NCBI GenBank assembly: GCA_026168605.1
Contig: JAPFDX010000016.1
Coordinates: forward strand, 62,001-126,000
Source: Roseburia sp.
GTDB lineage: Bacteria; Bacillota; Clostridia; Lachnospirales; Lachnospiraceae
DNA: 64,000 nucleotides
Direction: 5' to 3'
The notes beneath the pieces are model-generated. The model searched no databases and was not told the DNA's origin. It was given only the letters and a program-made list of their open reading frames with translations. Below, piece by piece: positions 9,911-18,468 of the stretch (position 1 is the stretch's first letter; every line of letters begins with the position of its first letter). Position numbers and translations under genes: made by a program.

Positions 9911-11686
9911 ATGATTCAGTCAAGAACTCATAACTGCGGCGAGCTGCGTCTTGCAGATGCAGGAAAACAGGTGACGGTCGTAGGATGGTATGAAAATATC
10001 CGCAAGGTGAGCAAAAATTTAGGTTTCCTTATTTTAAGGGATTTTTACGGGACGACACAGATCGTGATCGAGACCGAGGAGATGATGGAGCAGATCGACG
10101 GCGTGAACAAGGAGTCCACGCTTTCCATCTCGGGAACAGTCAGAGAGCGTTCCAGCAAGAACATGGAGCTTTCGACCGGAGAGATCGAGGTTGTGCCGGA
10201 GAAGATCGAGATCCTCGGCAAGTGTATCTACAATGCGCTTCCGTTTGAGATCAGCCAGTCGAAGGACGCTGATGAGAACACCAGATTGAAATACCGCTAT
10301 CTGGATCTGCGCAATCCGGAGGTCAAGAGCAAGATCGTGCTGCGCAGCAGGATTGTCGCTGAGCTTCGCCAGAAAATGAACGAGCTTGGCTTTATGGAGA
10401 TCACGACGCCGATCCTGACGTGTTCATCCCCGGAGGGGGCAAGGGATTACCTTGTGCCGGCGAGAAACCACCCTGGAAAGTTCTACGCCCTGCCGCAGGC
10501 ACCGCAGCAGTTTAAGCAGATCCTGATGGCGTCCGGTTTTGACCGTTACTTCCAGATCGCACCGTGTTTCCGCGACGAGGACGCGAGAGCAGACCGCTCT
10601 CCGGGTGAGTTTTACCAGCTCGACATGGAGATGGCGTTCGCTTCGCAGGAGGATGTGTTTGCAGTGATTGAGGAGGTGCTTCCTCCGGTCTTTGAAAAAT
10701 ACGGCGTGTACCAGACAGCATCCAAGGCTCCGTTTGTGCGCATTCCGTACCTTGAGGCGATGGACAGGTACGGCAGCGACAAACCGGATCTGCGCATCGA
10801 TCTGGTGTTGACCGACGCGACAGAAGTGATGGCGGACTGTGGTTTTGGTCCGTTCGAGGGACAGACGGTAAAGGCGATTGTCGTGGACGGATTTACCGCG
10901 ACCAGAAAAGTGATCGACGCGATCTGTGCGGAGGTTGAGGTGACGACAGCGAACAAGGCGTTCTGGTTTAAGCTGGACGAGAACGGCGAGCTTGTCGGCG
11001 GAATTTCCAAGTTTTTGCAGGACAGAAAAGAGGCGGTCATCGCGGCTCTCGGCTTAAAGCCGGGTGATTTTGTCGGACTGACCGCAGGCAAAAAGCTTGC
11101 GGCACAGAAGACCGCGGGCGTGTTGCGCAGGCTTCTCGGCGCGGCGAGCGAGAAACACATGAAGAAAGACTGCTATGAGTTCTGCTGGATCGTGGACTTC
11201 CCGATGTATGAGATCGGTGAGGAGTCCGGCGAGCTTGAGTTCTGTCATAATCCATTTTCGATGCCACAGGGAGGCATGGACGCGCTGCTGAACGAAGAAC
11301 CGCTGTCAATTCTCGCTTACCAGTATGATTTGGTGTGCAACGGGGTAGAATTATCCTCAGGAGCAGTCCGTAACCACAATCCGGAGATCATGATCAAGGC
11401 GTTTGAGCTCGCGGGTCTCGGCGAGGAGGATGTGAAGGCGAAGTTCCCGGCGATGTACAACGCATTTTGCTATGGAGCGCCGCCACACGCGGGGATCGCA
11501 CCGGGCGTTGACCGCATGATCATGCTGATCTGCGGAGAGGAGAGCATCCGTGAGATCATTCCGTTCCCGATGAATAAGAACGCGATGGACGTGATGATGG
11601 GAGCGCCTGCCACGGTAGAGCCAAGACAGCTTGAGGATGTGCATATCAGCTTAAAGCTGCCGGAGAAAAAAGAGGAAAACGAATAA
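9911..11686 (+). CDS. aspS: Aspartyl-tRNA synthetase
   Basis: N-terminal OB fold; FYALPQAPQQFKQILMASGFDRYFQIAPCFRDEDARADRSPGEFYQLDMEM; bacterial GAD insertion. Confidence 0.96.
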   Translation: MIQSRTHNCGELRLADAGKQVTVVGWYENIRKVSKNLGFLILRDFYGTTQIVIETEEMMEQIDGVNKESTLSISGTVRERSSKNMELSTGEIEVVPEKIEILGKCIYNALPFEISQSKDADENTRLKYRYLDLRNPEVKSKIVLRSRIVAELRQKMNELGFMEITTPILTCSSPEGARDYLVPARNHPGKFYALPQAPQQFKQILMASGFDRYFQIAPCFRDEDARADRSPGEFYQLDMEMAFASQEDVFAVIEEVLPPVFEKYGVYQTASKAPFVRIPYLEAMDRYGSDKPDLRIDLVLTDATEVMADCGFGPFEGQTVKAIVVDGFTATRKVIDAICAEVEVTTANKAFWFKLDENGELVGGISKFLQDRKEAVIAALGLKPGDFVGLTAGKKLAAQKTAGVLRRLLGAASEKHMKKDCYEFCWIVDFPMYEIGEESGELEFCHNPFSMPQGGMDALLNEEPLSILAYQYDLVCNGVELSSGAVRNHNPEIMIKAFELAGLGEEDVKAKFPAMYNAFCYGAPPHAGIAPGVDRMIMLICGEESIREIIPFPMNKNAMDVMMGAPATVEPRQLEDVHISLKLPEKKEENE

Positions 11687-11710
11687 TTAAGTGGATAGGG
11701 GGATTTTGAA

Positions 11711-12202
11711 ATGAAAAAAAGAATGATGGCGTGCTGCCTTACACTGGTGCTGGCACTGGCAGTCTTTGCGGGCTGTGGAAAGGAGCAGCAGGCGGTAAAT
11801 CTGGAGGGAAGCTGCGAGGAGATCCTGACAAAGGTCTATGAGAATGCAAAGCTGGATGACGAGACGCGCGAGGCGATGGAGTATTACCAGACGACGCCGA
11901 TCGATGAGACGACGGCGGAGTATCTGCTCGGAACGGCGGATGTGAAGTATGCGGAGGCGGTTGTCTCCGCGCCGATGATGAATGCGGTTGCGTATCAGTG
12001 TGTGATCTTAAGAGTTGCCGAGGGCGAGGACGTCGAGGCGGCAAAGAAGCTGCTCGTGGATAACGCCGACCCGAGAAAATGGGTGTGCGTGGAAGCGGAG
12101 AGCGTTGTTGTGGAAAATGTCGGCGATGTGATCCTCTATATTATGGCAGACCAGACAACGGCAGATGCAGTAAAAACTTCATTTCTTGCACTTGGTGAGT
12201 AA
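11711..12202 (+). CDS. DUF4358-like lipoprotein
   Basis: Lipobox LALAVFAGCG; ADPRKWVCVEAE...VGDVILYIM resembles DUF4358 proteins. Confidence 0.6.
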   Translation: MKKRMMACCLTLVLALAVFAGCGKEQQAVNLEGSCEEILTKVYENAKLDDETREAMEYYQTTPIDETTAEYLLGTADVKYAEAVVSAPMMNAVAYQCVILRVAEGEDVEAAKKLLVDNADPRKWVCVEAESVVVENVGDVILYIMADQTTADAVKTSFLALGE

Positions 12203-12265
12203 TGTGGATGCAAAACAGTGACAACTTCACATAGGGACTTGAAAAGTTAGAAAATTCCAGCAGGG

Positions 12266-12304
12266 CAGACCGTGTAACGAGAAAAGTTGCGCGGTCTGTT
12301 TTGC
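12266..12304 (+). terminator. Rho-independent terminator
   Basis: CAGACCGTGTAAC-gagaaaa-GTTGCGCGGTCTG (13-bp stem with G-U pairs) then TTTT. Confidence 0.65.
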
Positions 12305-12357
12305 TGACATAAGAGTGACTCGCGAAGCGAGTGGCTCGTTGTTTGAAGTGAGGAGAA

Positions 12358-12930
12358 ATGCGAATGAAATATGAACCGGAGAAGTTAAAGGAAAAGAGGA
12401 TCGCATATAGAAAGAGAGCCATATGCATTGGAATGGTCGTGGCTTTGGCATGGATGCCTATCGTGGCAGTCTGTGCGTGGCATTTCCGTTTTTATTTCAC
12501 CAGTGCAAACAGACTGATTGGCGCTGTGGCGATTCTGGTTGCCATAAGTGTCGTCTGTTTTTTTCTGGCGCTGCTGGTGGAGGAGCGGCGGAGCCGTCCG
12601 TTTTTGGCGGAGCTGCATAGCCTTGCGGAGGAATATTGTGCGGATAGGGACGTTGCGCGTTATAGGGAAAAATTGCTTTGCATGAAAGAAGAGCCTAAAA
12701 ATATGACTTCTGAAGAACTGTGGTATATGACTTTGGCGGGGCTGCTTGTAAAAGAAGAGAGATACGAGGAAGCGATCGCATTGTTTGAACGGTTGGAGGA
12801 TGGCGCTTTTGGTGAAGCGAAAGAGGAGGCGCAGGAGGGGAAAGAGTTTGTCCGGGATCTGATAGAGAAAAAAGCCGGGAGACTGTACTGGGACCCGGCG
12901 ACGCTGCAACATTTGCGCGATCTGTTATAG
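12358..12930 (+). CDS. Hypothetical membrane protein, 2 TM segments plus helical cytosolic tail
   Basis: Two hydrophobic segments (AICIGMVVALAWMPIVAVCAW; LIGAVAILVAISVVCFFLALLV); TPR-like ERYEEAIALFERLEDG. Confidence 0.55.
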   Translation: MRMKYEPEKLKEKRIAYRKRAICIGMVVALAWMPIVAVCAWHFRFYFTSANRLIGAVAILVAISVVCFFLALLVEERRSRPFLAELHSLAEEYCADRDVARYREKLLCMKEEPKNMTSEELWYMTLAGLLVKEERYEEAIALFERLEDGAFGEAKEEAQEGKEFVRDLIEKKAGRLYWDPATLQHLRDLL

Positions 12931-12954
12931 GCACGGAAATAAATGTGGTCCAGA

Positions 12955-13368
12955 CTATGAAAGCTGCCTCAAAAGCTCCGCAGGGGTAAGAACCGGAACG
13001 CCAAATTCTTCAAAATCCTTTTTGTTCCGGGTAACGATGTAATCACACCGGATGGATTTGGCGCAGGTGGCTACAAGGCAGTCCTCAAAGTCTTTTGCTT
13101 TTTGCTGGAATGCAGTGAGCACATCATTGTTGGTACCGTTGCAGACCTTGACGATTTCCAACAGTTTTCCGACTGCCTTATATGCGAGGTCAGTACTGTG
13201 TGTGTACTTTCTCACCAGATAGTAGATATCTGTGACAGAGGAGGCGGAGACAAAGCCGTCAATCCGGTGATCTTCACAAAGGCTTAAGACTTTACAGGAA
13301 TCTTCGACAAAGGGCTCCCGTTCCAAAAGTACGTCAATGATAATGTTGGTATCACACATGATCTTCAT
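12955..13368 (-). CDS. PIN-domain ribonuclease toxin (VapC-like)
   Basis: CDTNIIIDVLLER; DFEDCLVATCAK; DYIVTRNKKDF; pairs with the upstream Phd-like gene (17-nt overlap). Confidence 0.85.
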   Translation of the reverse strand: MKIMCDTNIIIDVLLEREPFVEDSCKVLSLCEDHRIDGFVSASSVTDIYYLVRKYTHSTDLAYKAVGKLLEIVKVCNGTNNDVLTAFQQKAKDFEDCLVATCAKSIRCDYIVTRNKKDFEEFGVPVLTPAELLRQLS

Positions 13369-13579
13369 ATTTTGACAATCGCTCCTCTCTCAAAGAATCA
13401 GGATCAATATCCGAAGGAACGCCTTTTAACATTCCGCGAAGGGAATCCACAGCGGAAATCTGGGGATTGATCACCTTTGCAATGGTCTTTCCGTTGCGGG
13501 TGATGAAAATATCCTCTTTGGCGATCATCTCAAGGTATTTGCCAAAATTGGTTTTAAATTCTGTCGCAGTAACAATCAT
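13352..13579 (-). CDS. Phd/YefM family antitoxin
   Basis: MIVTATEFKTNFGKYLEMIAKEDIFITRNGKTIAKVI. Start trimmed to 13579 from the tracked 13729. Confidence 0.82.
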   Translation of the reverse strand: MIVTATEFKTNFGKYLEMIAKEDIFITRNGKTIAKVINPQISAVDSLRGMLKGVPSDIDPDSLREERLSKYEDHV

Positions 13580-13743
13580 GAATATCCCATCCTTTCTTTT
13601 GTTGCTTTTATTATATGCGATTTTGATAAAAAAAACAATAAAATCGCACGAAATAAAAGAAGTGATAAAAAGCATTGTTCGATATATGAGCGGCTGTGCG
13701 TTGCGGACATTTGAAATCACACTCCCCATAAAAATTCAAAATA

Positions 13744-13790
13744 AACAGCATATAACAGTTGACAACAGTTATATGCTGTTATATACTGTT
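13744..13790 (+). promoter_or_regulatory. Promoter with overlapping 17-bp inverted repeat (putative GntR operator)
   Basis: AACAGCATATAACAGTT (13744-13760) / gac / AACAGTTATATGCTGTT (13764-13780), 16/17 symmetric; -35 TTGACA 13759-13764, 17-bp spacer, -10 TATACT 13782-13787. Confidence 0.8.
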
Positions 13791-13832
13791 TGTAAAAAGA
13801 AATCTACATCATGCGCAAATGTGGAGGAAAAT

Positions 13833-14204
13833 ATGAAAGTAATGATCAACAACGCATCCATGCAGCCCATCTATGAGCAGATCGTGGAGCAGATAAAGAG
13901 CCAGATCGCGCAGCAGGAGCTGACGGAGGGAACGCCTCTGCCGAGCGTGCGCGGGCTGGCGAAGGATTTAAAGATCAGCGCCCTGACGGTGAAGAAGGCA
14001 TATGACTTTCTGGAGCAGGAAGGGCTGATCGCAACGGTGCATGGCAAGGGAAGCTTTGTGTTGGGCGTAAGCCCCCAGTTGATGGAGGAGGCGCAGCGCA
14101 GGGAAGTGGAAGCCTGCATGGAGCAGGCGGTCGCAAAGGGCAGAGGATGCGGAATGAGCGACGCACAGCTTCGGGAGATACTCGAGCTGGTGCTGGAGCC
14201 GTAG
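13833..14204 (+). CDS. GntR family transcriptional regulator (YtrA-like)
   Basis: PIYEQIVEQIKSQIAQQELTEGTPLPSVRGLAKDLKISALTVKKAYDFLEQEGLIATVHGKGSFV. Start trimmed to 13833 with GGAGGAAA SD. Confidence 0.88.
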   Translation: MKVMINNASMQPIYEQIVEQIKSQIAQQELTEGTPLPSVRGLAKDLKISALTVKKAYDFLEQEGLIATVHGKGSFVLGVSPQLMEEAQRREVEACMEQAVAKGRGCGMSDAQLREILELVLEP

Positions 14205-14224
14205 GGCAGAGGAAGGGAGAGACT

Positions 14225-15076
14225 ATGCTGAAGTTTGCAGGAGTGAAAAAACAGTACGGTACATTTGTGCTGGATGTGAGTATGGAGGTAAAGCCGGGGA
14301 TGGTCACCGGGCTGATCGGGGCGAATGGCGCCGGAAAGAGCACGACGTTTAAGGCGGCGCTGAATCTGATCCCGACAGACGGCGGAGAGATCCGCCTCTT
14401 TGGAAAAAATGTGGAAACGCTGACGCCGCAGGATAAGGAAAAGCTTGGCGTGGTGCTGTCGGATTCCGGCTTTAGCGATTGGCTGACGGTAAATGACGTG
14501 GCGGTGGTTCTCGACGCCATGTACCGGGATTTTTCAAAAGAAGAGTTCCTGCGGCGGTGCGGGGAGTTCGGTCTGCCGTTCAAGAAGAAAATCCGGGATT
14601 TTTCCACGGGAATGAAGGCGAAGCTAAAGCTTCTTGTGGCGATCTCGCACGAAGCGAAGCTTCTGATCCTGGATGAGCCGACCGCCGGGCTGGACGTTGT
14701 GGGGAGGGAGGAGCTGCTGGCGCTGCTTCAGGATTATCTGGGTGAGCAGGAGGAGCGCTCCGTGCTCATCAGCTCGCATATTGCCAGCGATCTGGAAAAG
14801 TTTTGTGACGACATTTACATGATACACGACGGAAAGATCATTCTGCACGAGGAGACGGACGTCCTTCTGGGGTCTTACGGGATCTTAAAGGTGGATGGAT
14901 CACAGTATGAAAAGATGGATAAGAGCGCCATCCTGTGCCGGAAAAAGGAAGAATTCGGCTACTGCCTGCTGACGGACAGTCGTCAGTTTTATCAGGAGAA
15001 TGAGCCGGGGCTGATCGTGGAGAAGTGCGGGATTGACGATGTGATTCTGCTGATGACGAAAGGAGAGAGAGTATGA
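14225..15076 (+). CDS. ABC transporter ATP-binding protein
   Basis: Walker A GANGAGKST; FSTGMKAKLKLL signature; LLILDEPTAGLD. ATG at 14225. Confidence 0.92.
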   Translation: MLKFAGVKKQYGTFVLDVSMEVKPGMVTGLIGANGAGKSTTFKAALNLIPTDGGEIRLFGKNVETLTPQDKEKLGVVLSDSGFSDWLTVNDVAVVLDAMYRDFSKEEFLRRCGEFGLPFKKKIRDFSTGMKAKLKLLVAISHEAKLLILDEPTAGLDVVGREELLALLQDYLGEQEERSVLISSHIASDLEKFCDDIYMIHDGKIILHEETDVLLGSYGILKVDGSQYEKMDKSAILCRKKEEFGYCLLTDSRQFYQENEPGLIVEKCGIDDVILLMTKGERV

Positions 15077-15729
15077 GAGGATTACTGGTGAAGGATCTGC
15101 GGCTTTTGGCAGGGCAGAAACGATTTTTTGTGGTGGTGGTTGCGATCGGACTCTTTTTTATGCTGAGCGGTCAGGATCCGATCTTTACGGTGAGCTACTG
15201 CACCCTGCTGCTGTCGTTTTTCACGGCGAGCACGATCAGCTACGACGAGTTTAACCATGGATTTTTCTATCTGTTCTCGCTCCCGGTGAGCCGGAAGGGG
15301 TATGTGGCGGAGAAATACCTGTTTGGACTTTTGACGGGCGGCGCCGCATGGGTGGCAACAACCGTGATCGGCGGGCTTTACGGCAGCATGGCGCAGGAGG
15401 ATTTTCTTCTGTTAGAGTGGATTGCCGGCGCCGTCGGGATCCTTGTGGTGCTTGTTATTTTTCTGTGCCTGACGCTTCCGGTACAGTTTAAATTCGGTTC
15501 GGAAAAAGGAAGGATCGTGATCTCTGTTGGGATGATCGCATTGTTTCTCGGTCTGATGGCGTTTCTTAAAATGGATGGCGTGCTGGAGGTGGTTGCGGGG
15601 GTAGCCGAAAGGATCGCATCCCTGGGCACGGTGGCTGTGCTTGGCGTTGGAGTCCTGTTCTTTGCCATCGTGGTGGCAGTGTCAGTGGCGGCAAGCGTGC
15701 ATATCATGGAAAAGAAGCAGTTGTCATAA
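15073..15729 (+). CDS. ABC-2 type transporter permease
   Basis: Multi-TM protein; overlaps the ATPase by 4 nt; FSLPVSRKGYVAEKYLFGL. Confidence 0.8.
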   Translation: MRGLLVKDLRLLAGQKRFFVVVVAIGLFFMLSGQDPIFTVSYCTLLLSFFTASTISYDEFNHGFFYLFSLPVSRKGYVAEKYLFGLLTGGAAWVATTVIGGLYGSMAQEDFLLLEWIAGAVGILVVLVIFLCLTLPVQFKFGSEKGRIVISVGMIALFLGLMAFLKMDGVLEVVAGVAERIASLGTVAVLGVGVLFFAIVVAVSVAASVHIMEKKQLS

Positions 15730-15772
15730 CCTACTTTACAAATAGCGCGAAACATAGGATAATAACATTGAA

Positions 15773-16441
15773 ATGGAGATACCTATGGAAATAAGACGGA
15801 TTGGGGAAAATAAATTCCGCTGTGCACTGACAGAGGACGAAATCCGCGCGCTGGGCTTTTGTATTGACGATATTATCGGGGACAGCGAGACGACGCAGAG
15901 ATTCGTTCAGACTGTGATGCATCTGGTGGAGGAACACGAACAGATAAATATCAATGATTTTTCGCCGATGGTGCAGGCGGAGATCCTGCAGAACCACACT
16001 GTCGCCGTCACATTCGGCACGGATAAAGAGCTTTCCTTCCGCGAGATCATGGAGGCGGTGAACCACATTATGAGCCAGTTGTCCCCGGAACAGCTTGCGG
16101 AGTGGAAGCGGGCAAGGCAGGCGGAGCAGGAGCAGGAAGAACAGCAGACAGAGCCGATGGTCTGCGCATTCCGCTTTGCCGCGATCGAGGAGATCCGGCG
16201 GATGTGCCTGGTCTGTTTTCCGGCAGCTCTGCCAAAGAGCGGACTTTACAAGCTGGCGGGAATGTACTATCTCATCCTGGATTTTTCAGGGTTCACGAAG
16301 GAGCAGATGCGCCCGTTTGCCTTTGGCGCGGTGGAGTATGACCGCGGTCATTCTTTCAATCCGGGGCAGATTGCCCATATCATGGAGCAGGGAAAATGTA
16401 TCATGAAAAGTGAGGCTCTGGAAATGCTGATGCAGTTGTAA
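15773..16441 (+). CDS. MecA-like adaptor protein
   Basis: MEIRRIGENKFRCALTEDEIRALGFCIDDIIGDSETTQRFVQTVM and C-terminal MecA-like EYDRGHSFNPGQIAHIMEQGKCIM. Start may be 15785. Confidence 0.7.
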   Translation: MEIPMEIRRIGENKFRCALTEDEIRALGFCIDDIIGDSETTQRFVQTVMHLVEEHEQININDFSPMVQAEILQNHTVAVTFGTDKELSFREIMEAVNHIMSQLSPEQLAEWKRARQAEQEQEEQQTEPMVCAFRFAAIEEIRRMCLVCFPAALPKSGLYKLAGMYYLILDFSGFTKEQMRPFAFGAVEYDRGHSFNPGQIAHIMEQGKCIMKSEALEMLMQL

Positions 16442-16640
16442 AAAATAGATAAAAGTGATTTTGTAAATAGACAAATCTCTCAAAAGCAGGATGAATTTTT
16501 GTGGAAAGTGCCGATAAAGTTTTCTGCCCATTTTCTACTATATATGCTATGATAGTAGAGGTTCTGATACAAGATATGTGCATCAGGAAAAACAGGGGAC
16601 ATACGGACCGCAGCGCGTCCGTGTGCAGAATGGAGAGGTT

Positions 16641-16829
16641 ATGAGCAGAGAACAGATATGGGAACTAGAGGAGAGCAAGCTGAGTTTGCTGAAGCAGGCG
16701 TACCGGATGAAGCAGGAAAATCCGCATATGTCACCGGTCGGACTGGAGCATGAGATGTACGCGGCGATCATGAATGAGGTTCGCGAGATCACGAACAGAC
16801 TGCAGAGAAGTACAGAAGCATATGTATAG
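16641..16829 (+). CDS. Small hypothetical protein, 62 aa
   Basis: MSREQIWELEESKLSLLKQAYRMKQENP...; ATG at 16641 with GGAGAGG SD; followed by a terminator. Confidence 0.5.
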   Translation: MSREQIWELEESKLSLLKQAYRMKQENPHMSPVGLEHEMYAAIMNEVREITNRLQRSTEAYV

Positions 16830-16836
16830 AAACAGG

Positions 16837-16870
16837 CGGTGTAATCCCGAAATGGGGTTACACCGTTTTT
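16837..16870 (+). terminator. Rho-independent terminator
   Basis: CGGTGTAATCCC-gaaat-GGGGTTACACCG-TTTTT. Confidence 0.75.
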
Positions 16871-16939
16871 GGATCTACAGAGTGTGATTGGCAAAATGCA
16901 CACATGGTATTCTGCCGGCAGCAATCTATAAAAACTTCA

Positions 16940-17014
16940 AAAGGTGCAAATAATAATATTAAAAACGCTGTTAAAGGTGCAAATAATAATCCATATAACT
17001 TGGAAAAAGGTGCA
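16940..17014. repeat. Three direct repeats AAAGGTGCA(AATAATAAT) at an exact 33-bp period
   Basis: AAAGGTGCAAATAATAAT at 16940-16957 and 16973-16990 (identical 18-mers); AAAGGTGCA at 17006-17014; intervals 33 and 33 bp. Confidence 0.92.
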
Positions 17015-17028
17015 GGTTATGCTATGAT
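17000..17028 (+). promoter_or_regulatory. Putative promoter of the DUF4143 ATPase gene
   Basis: TTGGAA (17000-17005), 17-bp spacer, TATGAT (17023-17028); the spacer begins with the third direct repeat. Confidence 0.6.
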
Positions 17029-17057
17029 ATCTTTATGAAATGCACGGAGGTTTGCGT

Positions 17058-18419
17058 ATGGAACGAATTGCATTGGAAAAACTGACAGACTGGAACAACA
17101 GTGAGCGCAGAAAACCGCTGATCGTCTGGGGAGCGAGGCAGGTTGGAAAAACGTATCTTGTGCAGGAACTCTTTGCAAAGACTTATTATAAGGACAACTA
17201 CATCTATGTGGACTGTAAAAAAGAAGATGAAATCCGCACATTTTGTTCGGAAACTGCAAATGCCGAGAAGATCATTGAGTATATCTCTTTGCGCAAAGGA
17301 AAGCAGATCAGTGAAAAAACTTTGCTGATTTTTGATGAGATACAGGAATGTCCGAACATTATTTCGTCCCTGAAATACTTTTGTCAGGATTTCAGGGAAG
17401 TTCCTGTGATTGCAACCGGATCAATGGTGCGCATTAAGCTGCAGCGAGAGACGCATAAAAAGGGTTCCCGGGAAAGCGACAAATTTCTTTTTCCGGTAGG
17501 AAAAATCAATCAGATCACAGTTTACCCGATGACCTTTGATGAATTTTTGATGAATCGCAATAAAATGCTCTATCAAGCAGTGAAAAAAGCGTATGAGAAC
17601 AGACAGCCGCTGGATGGTCAGATTCACGGGCTGGTCATGGAGGAGGTATATAAATATCTGTTGGTAGGCGGTATGCCGGAAGCCGTGGAAGCTTATATTG
17701 AGGGGGAGGATCTCCTCGAATCGAGAGAAATCTTAAAAGCGTTGTACGATAACTATCTTGCCGATATGGAGCTGTATCAGGCAAGTCCGGAAGCGCTGTT
17801 ACGTTCCCGGGCATTGTTCCAAAATATTTACAGGGAATTAAACAAAGAATCTAAAAACTTTTCGCCGGGACTGATCGAAGAAAAAAGAAAAACAAGAGAT
17901 TTTGCGACAGCGATCCAATGGCTTACGATGGCGCACGTTGTCAACCAGTCGTTCCAGTTGAAAGAGCATATCACAATGCCGCTGATGCCGGAGGGCGAAA
18001 GTAAGTTCCGGCTATTTCTGGGCGATATTGGTATGTTTTCGTACCAGAGCGGTATCAATGCCGCATCGTTCCTGTCAAGTGAAAGAGAAAATACTTTGTC
18101 AGGGATTTTCTTTGAAAACTTTGTTGCCAACGAGCTGATCGCAAAAGGACACAAACTGTTTTACTGGCGGGGGAGGGTATCCGCCGAGCTTGAATTTATC
18201 GTTGAGTCGGACAATAAACTCTACCCGATTGATGTCAAGAAAGGCAGGGGAACCCTCAACTCTCTCGCAAAATTCTCAAACCATAACAAGTTTGAATGTG
18301 CGATCAAAGTTTCAAAAAATAATTACGGCTATAGCCCTGAGCAAAAACTGCTCACGATCCCGTTTTACTTTATCCCGTTTGTGGCAAGGGAGCTTGCGGA
18401 CGGAACAATGACCATATGA
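17058..18419 (+). CDS. ATP-binding protein with AAA_14 and DUF4143 domains
   Basis: WGARQVGKTYL Walker A; LLIFDEIQECP Walker B; IATGSMV; YKYLLVGGMPEAVEAYI; C-terminal ELEFIVESDNKLYPIDVKKG. ATG 17058 with CGGAGG SD. Confidence 0.88.
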   Translation: MERIALEKLTDWNNSERRKPLIVWGARQVGKTYLVQELFAKTYYKDNYIYVDCKKEDEIRTFCSETANAEKIIEYISLRKGKQISEKTLLIFDEIQECPNIISSLKYFCQDFREVPVIATGSMVRIKLQRETHKKGSRESDKFLFPVGKINQITVYPMTFDEFLMNRNKMLYQAVKKAYENRQPLDGQIHGLVMEEVYKYLLVGGMPEAVEAYIEGEDLLESREILKALYDNYLADMELYQASPEALLRSRALFQNIYRELNKESKNFSPGLIEEKRKTRDFATAIQWLTMAHVVNQSFQLKEHITMPLMPEGESKFRLFLGDIGMFSYQSGINAASFLSSERENTLSGIFFENFVANELIAKGHKLFYWRGRVSAELEFIVESDNKLYPIDVKKGRGTLNSLAKFSNHNKFECAIKVSKNNYGYSPEQKLLTIPFYFIPFVARELADGTMTI

Positions 18420-18426
18420 TGCAGAC

Positions 18427-18464
18427 AAAAAAGGTATCAACCCCTCGCGGCTGATACCTTTTTT
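18427..18464. terminator. Bidirectional rho-independent terminator shared by the ATPase gene and degV-like gene
   Basis: AAAAAAGGTATCA - 12 nt - TGATACCTTTTTT perfect stem with A/T tracts on both sides. Confidence 0.88.
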
Positions 18465-18468
18465 CTGT

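Noticed and set aside
13467-13832. N-terminal extension of the GntR ORF (track start 13467)
   Set aside because: It runs through the antitoxin gene, its upstream region and the operon promoter; the family-consistent start is 13833 with a good SD.
16940-17014. Possible mini-CRISPR array (18-bp repeat, 15-bp spacers)
   Set aside because: Only three units, repeats and spacers far too short, no cas genes; better explained as operator/iteron repeats at the promoter.
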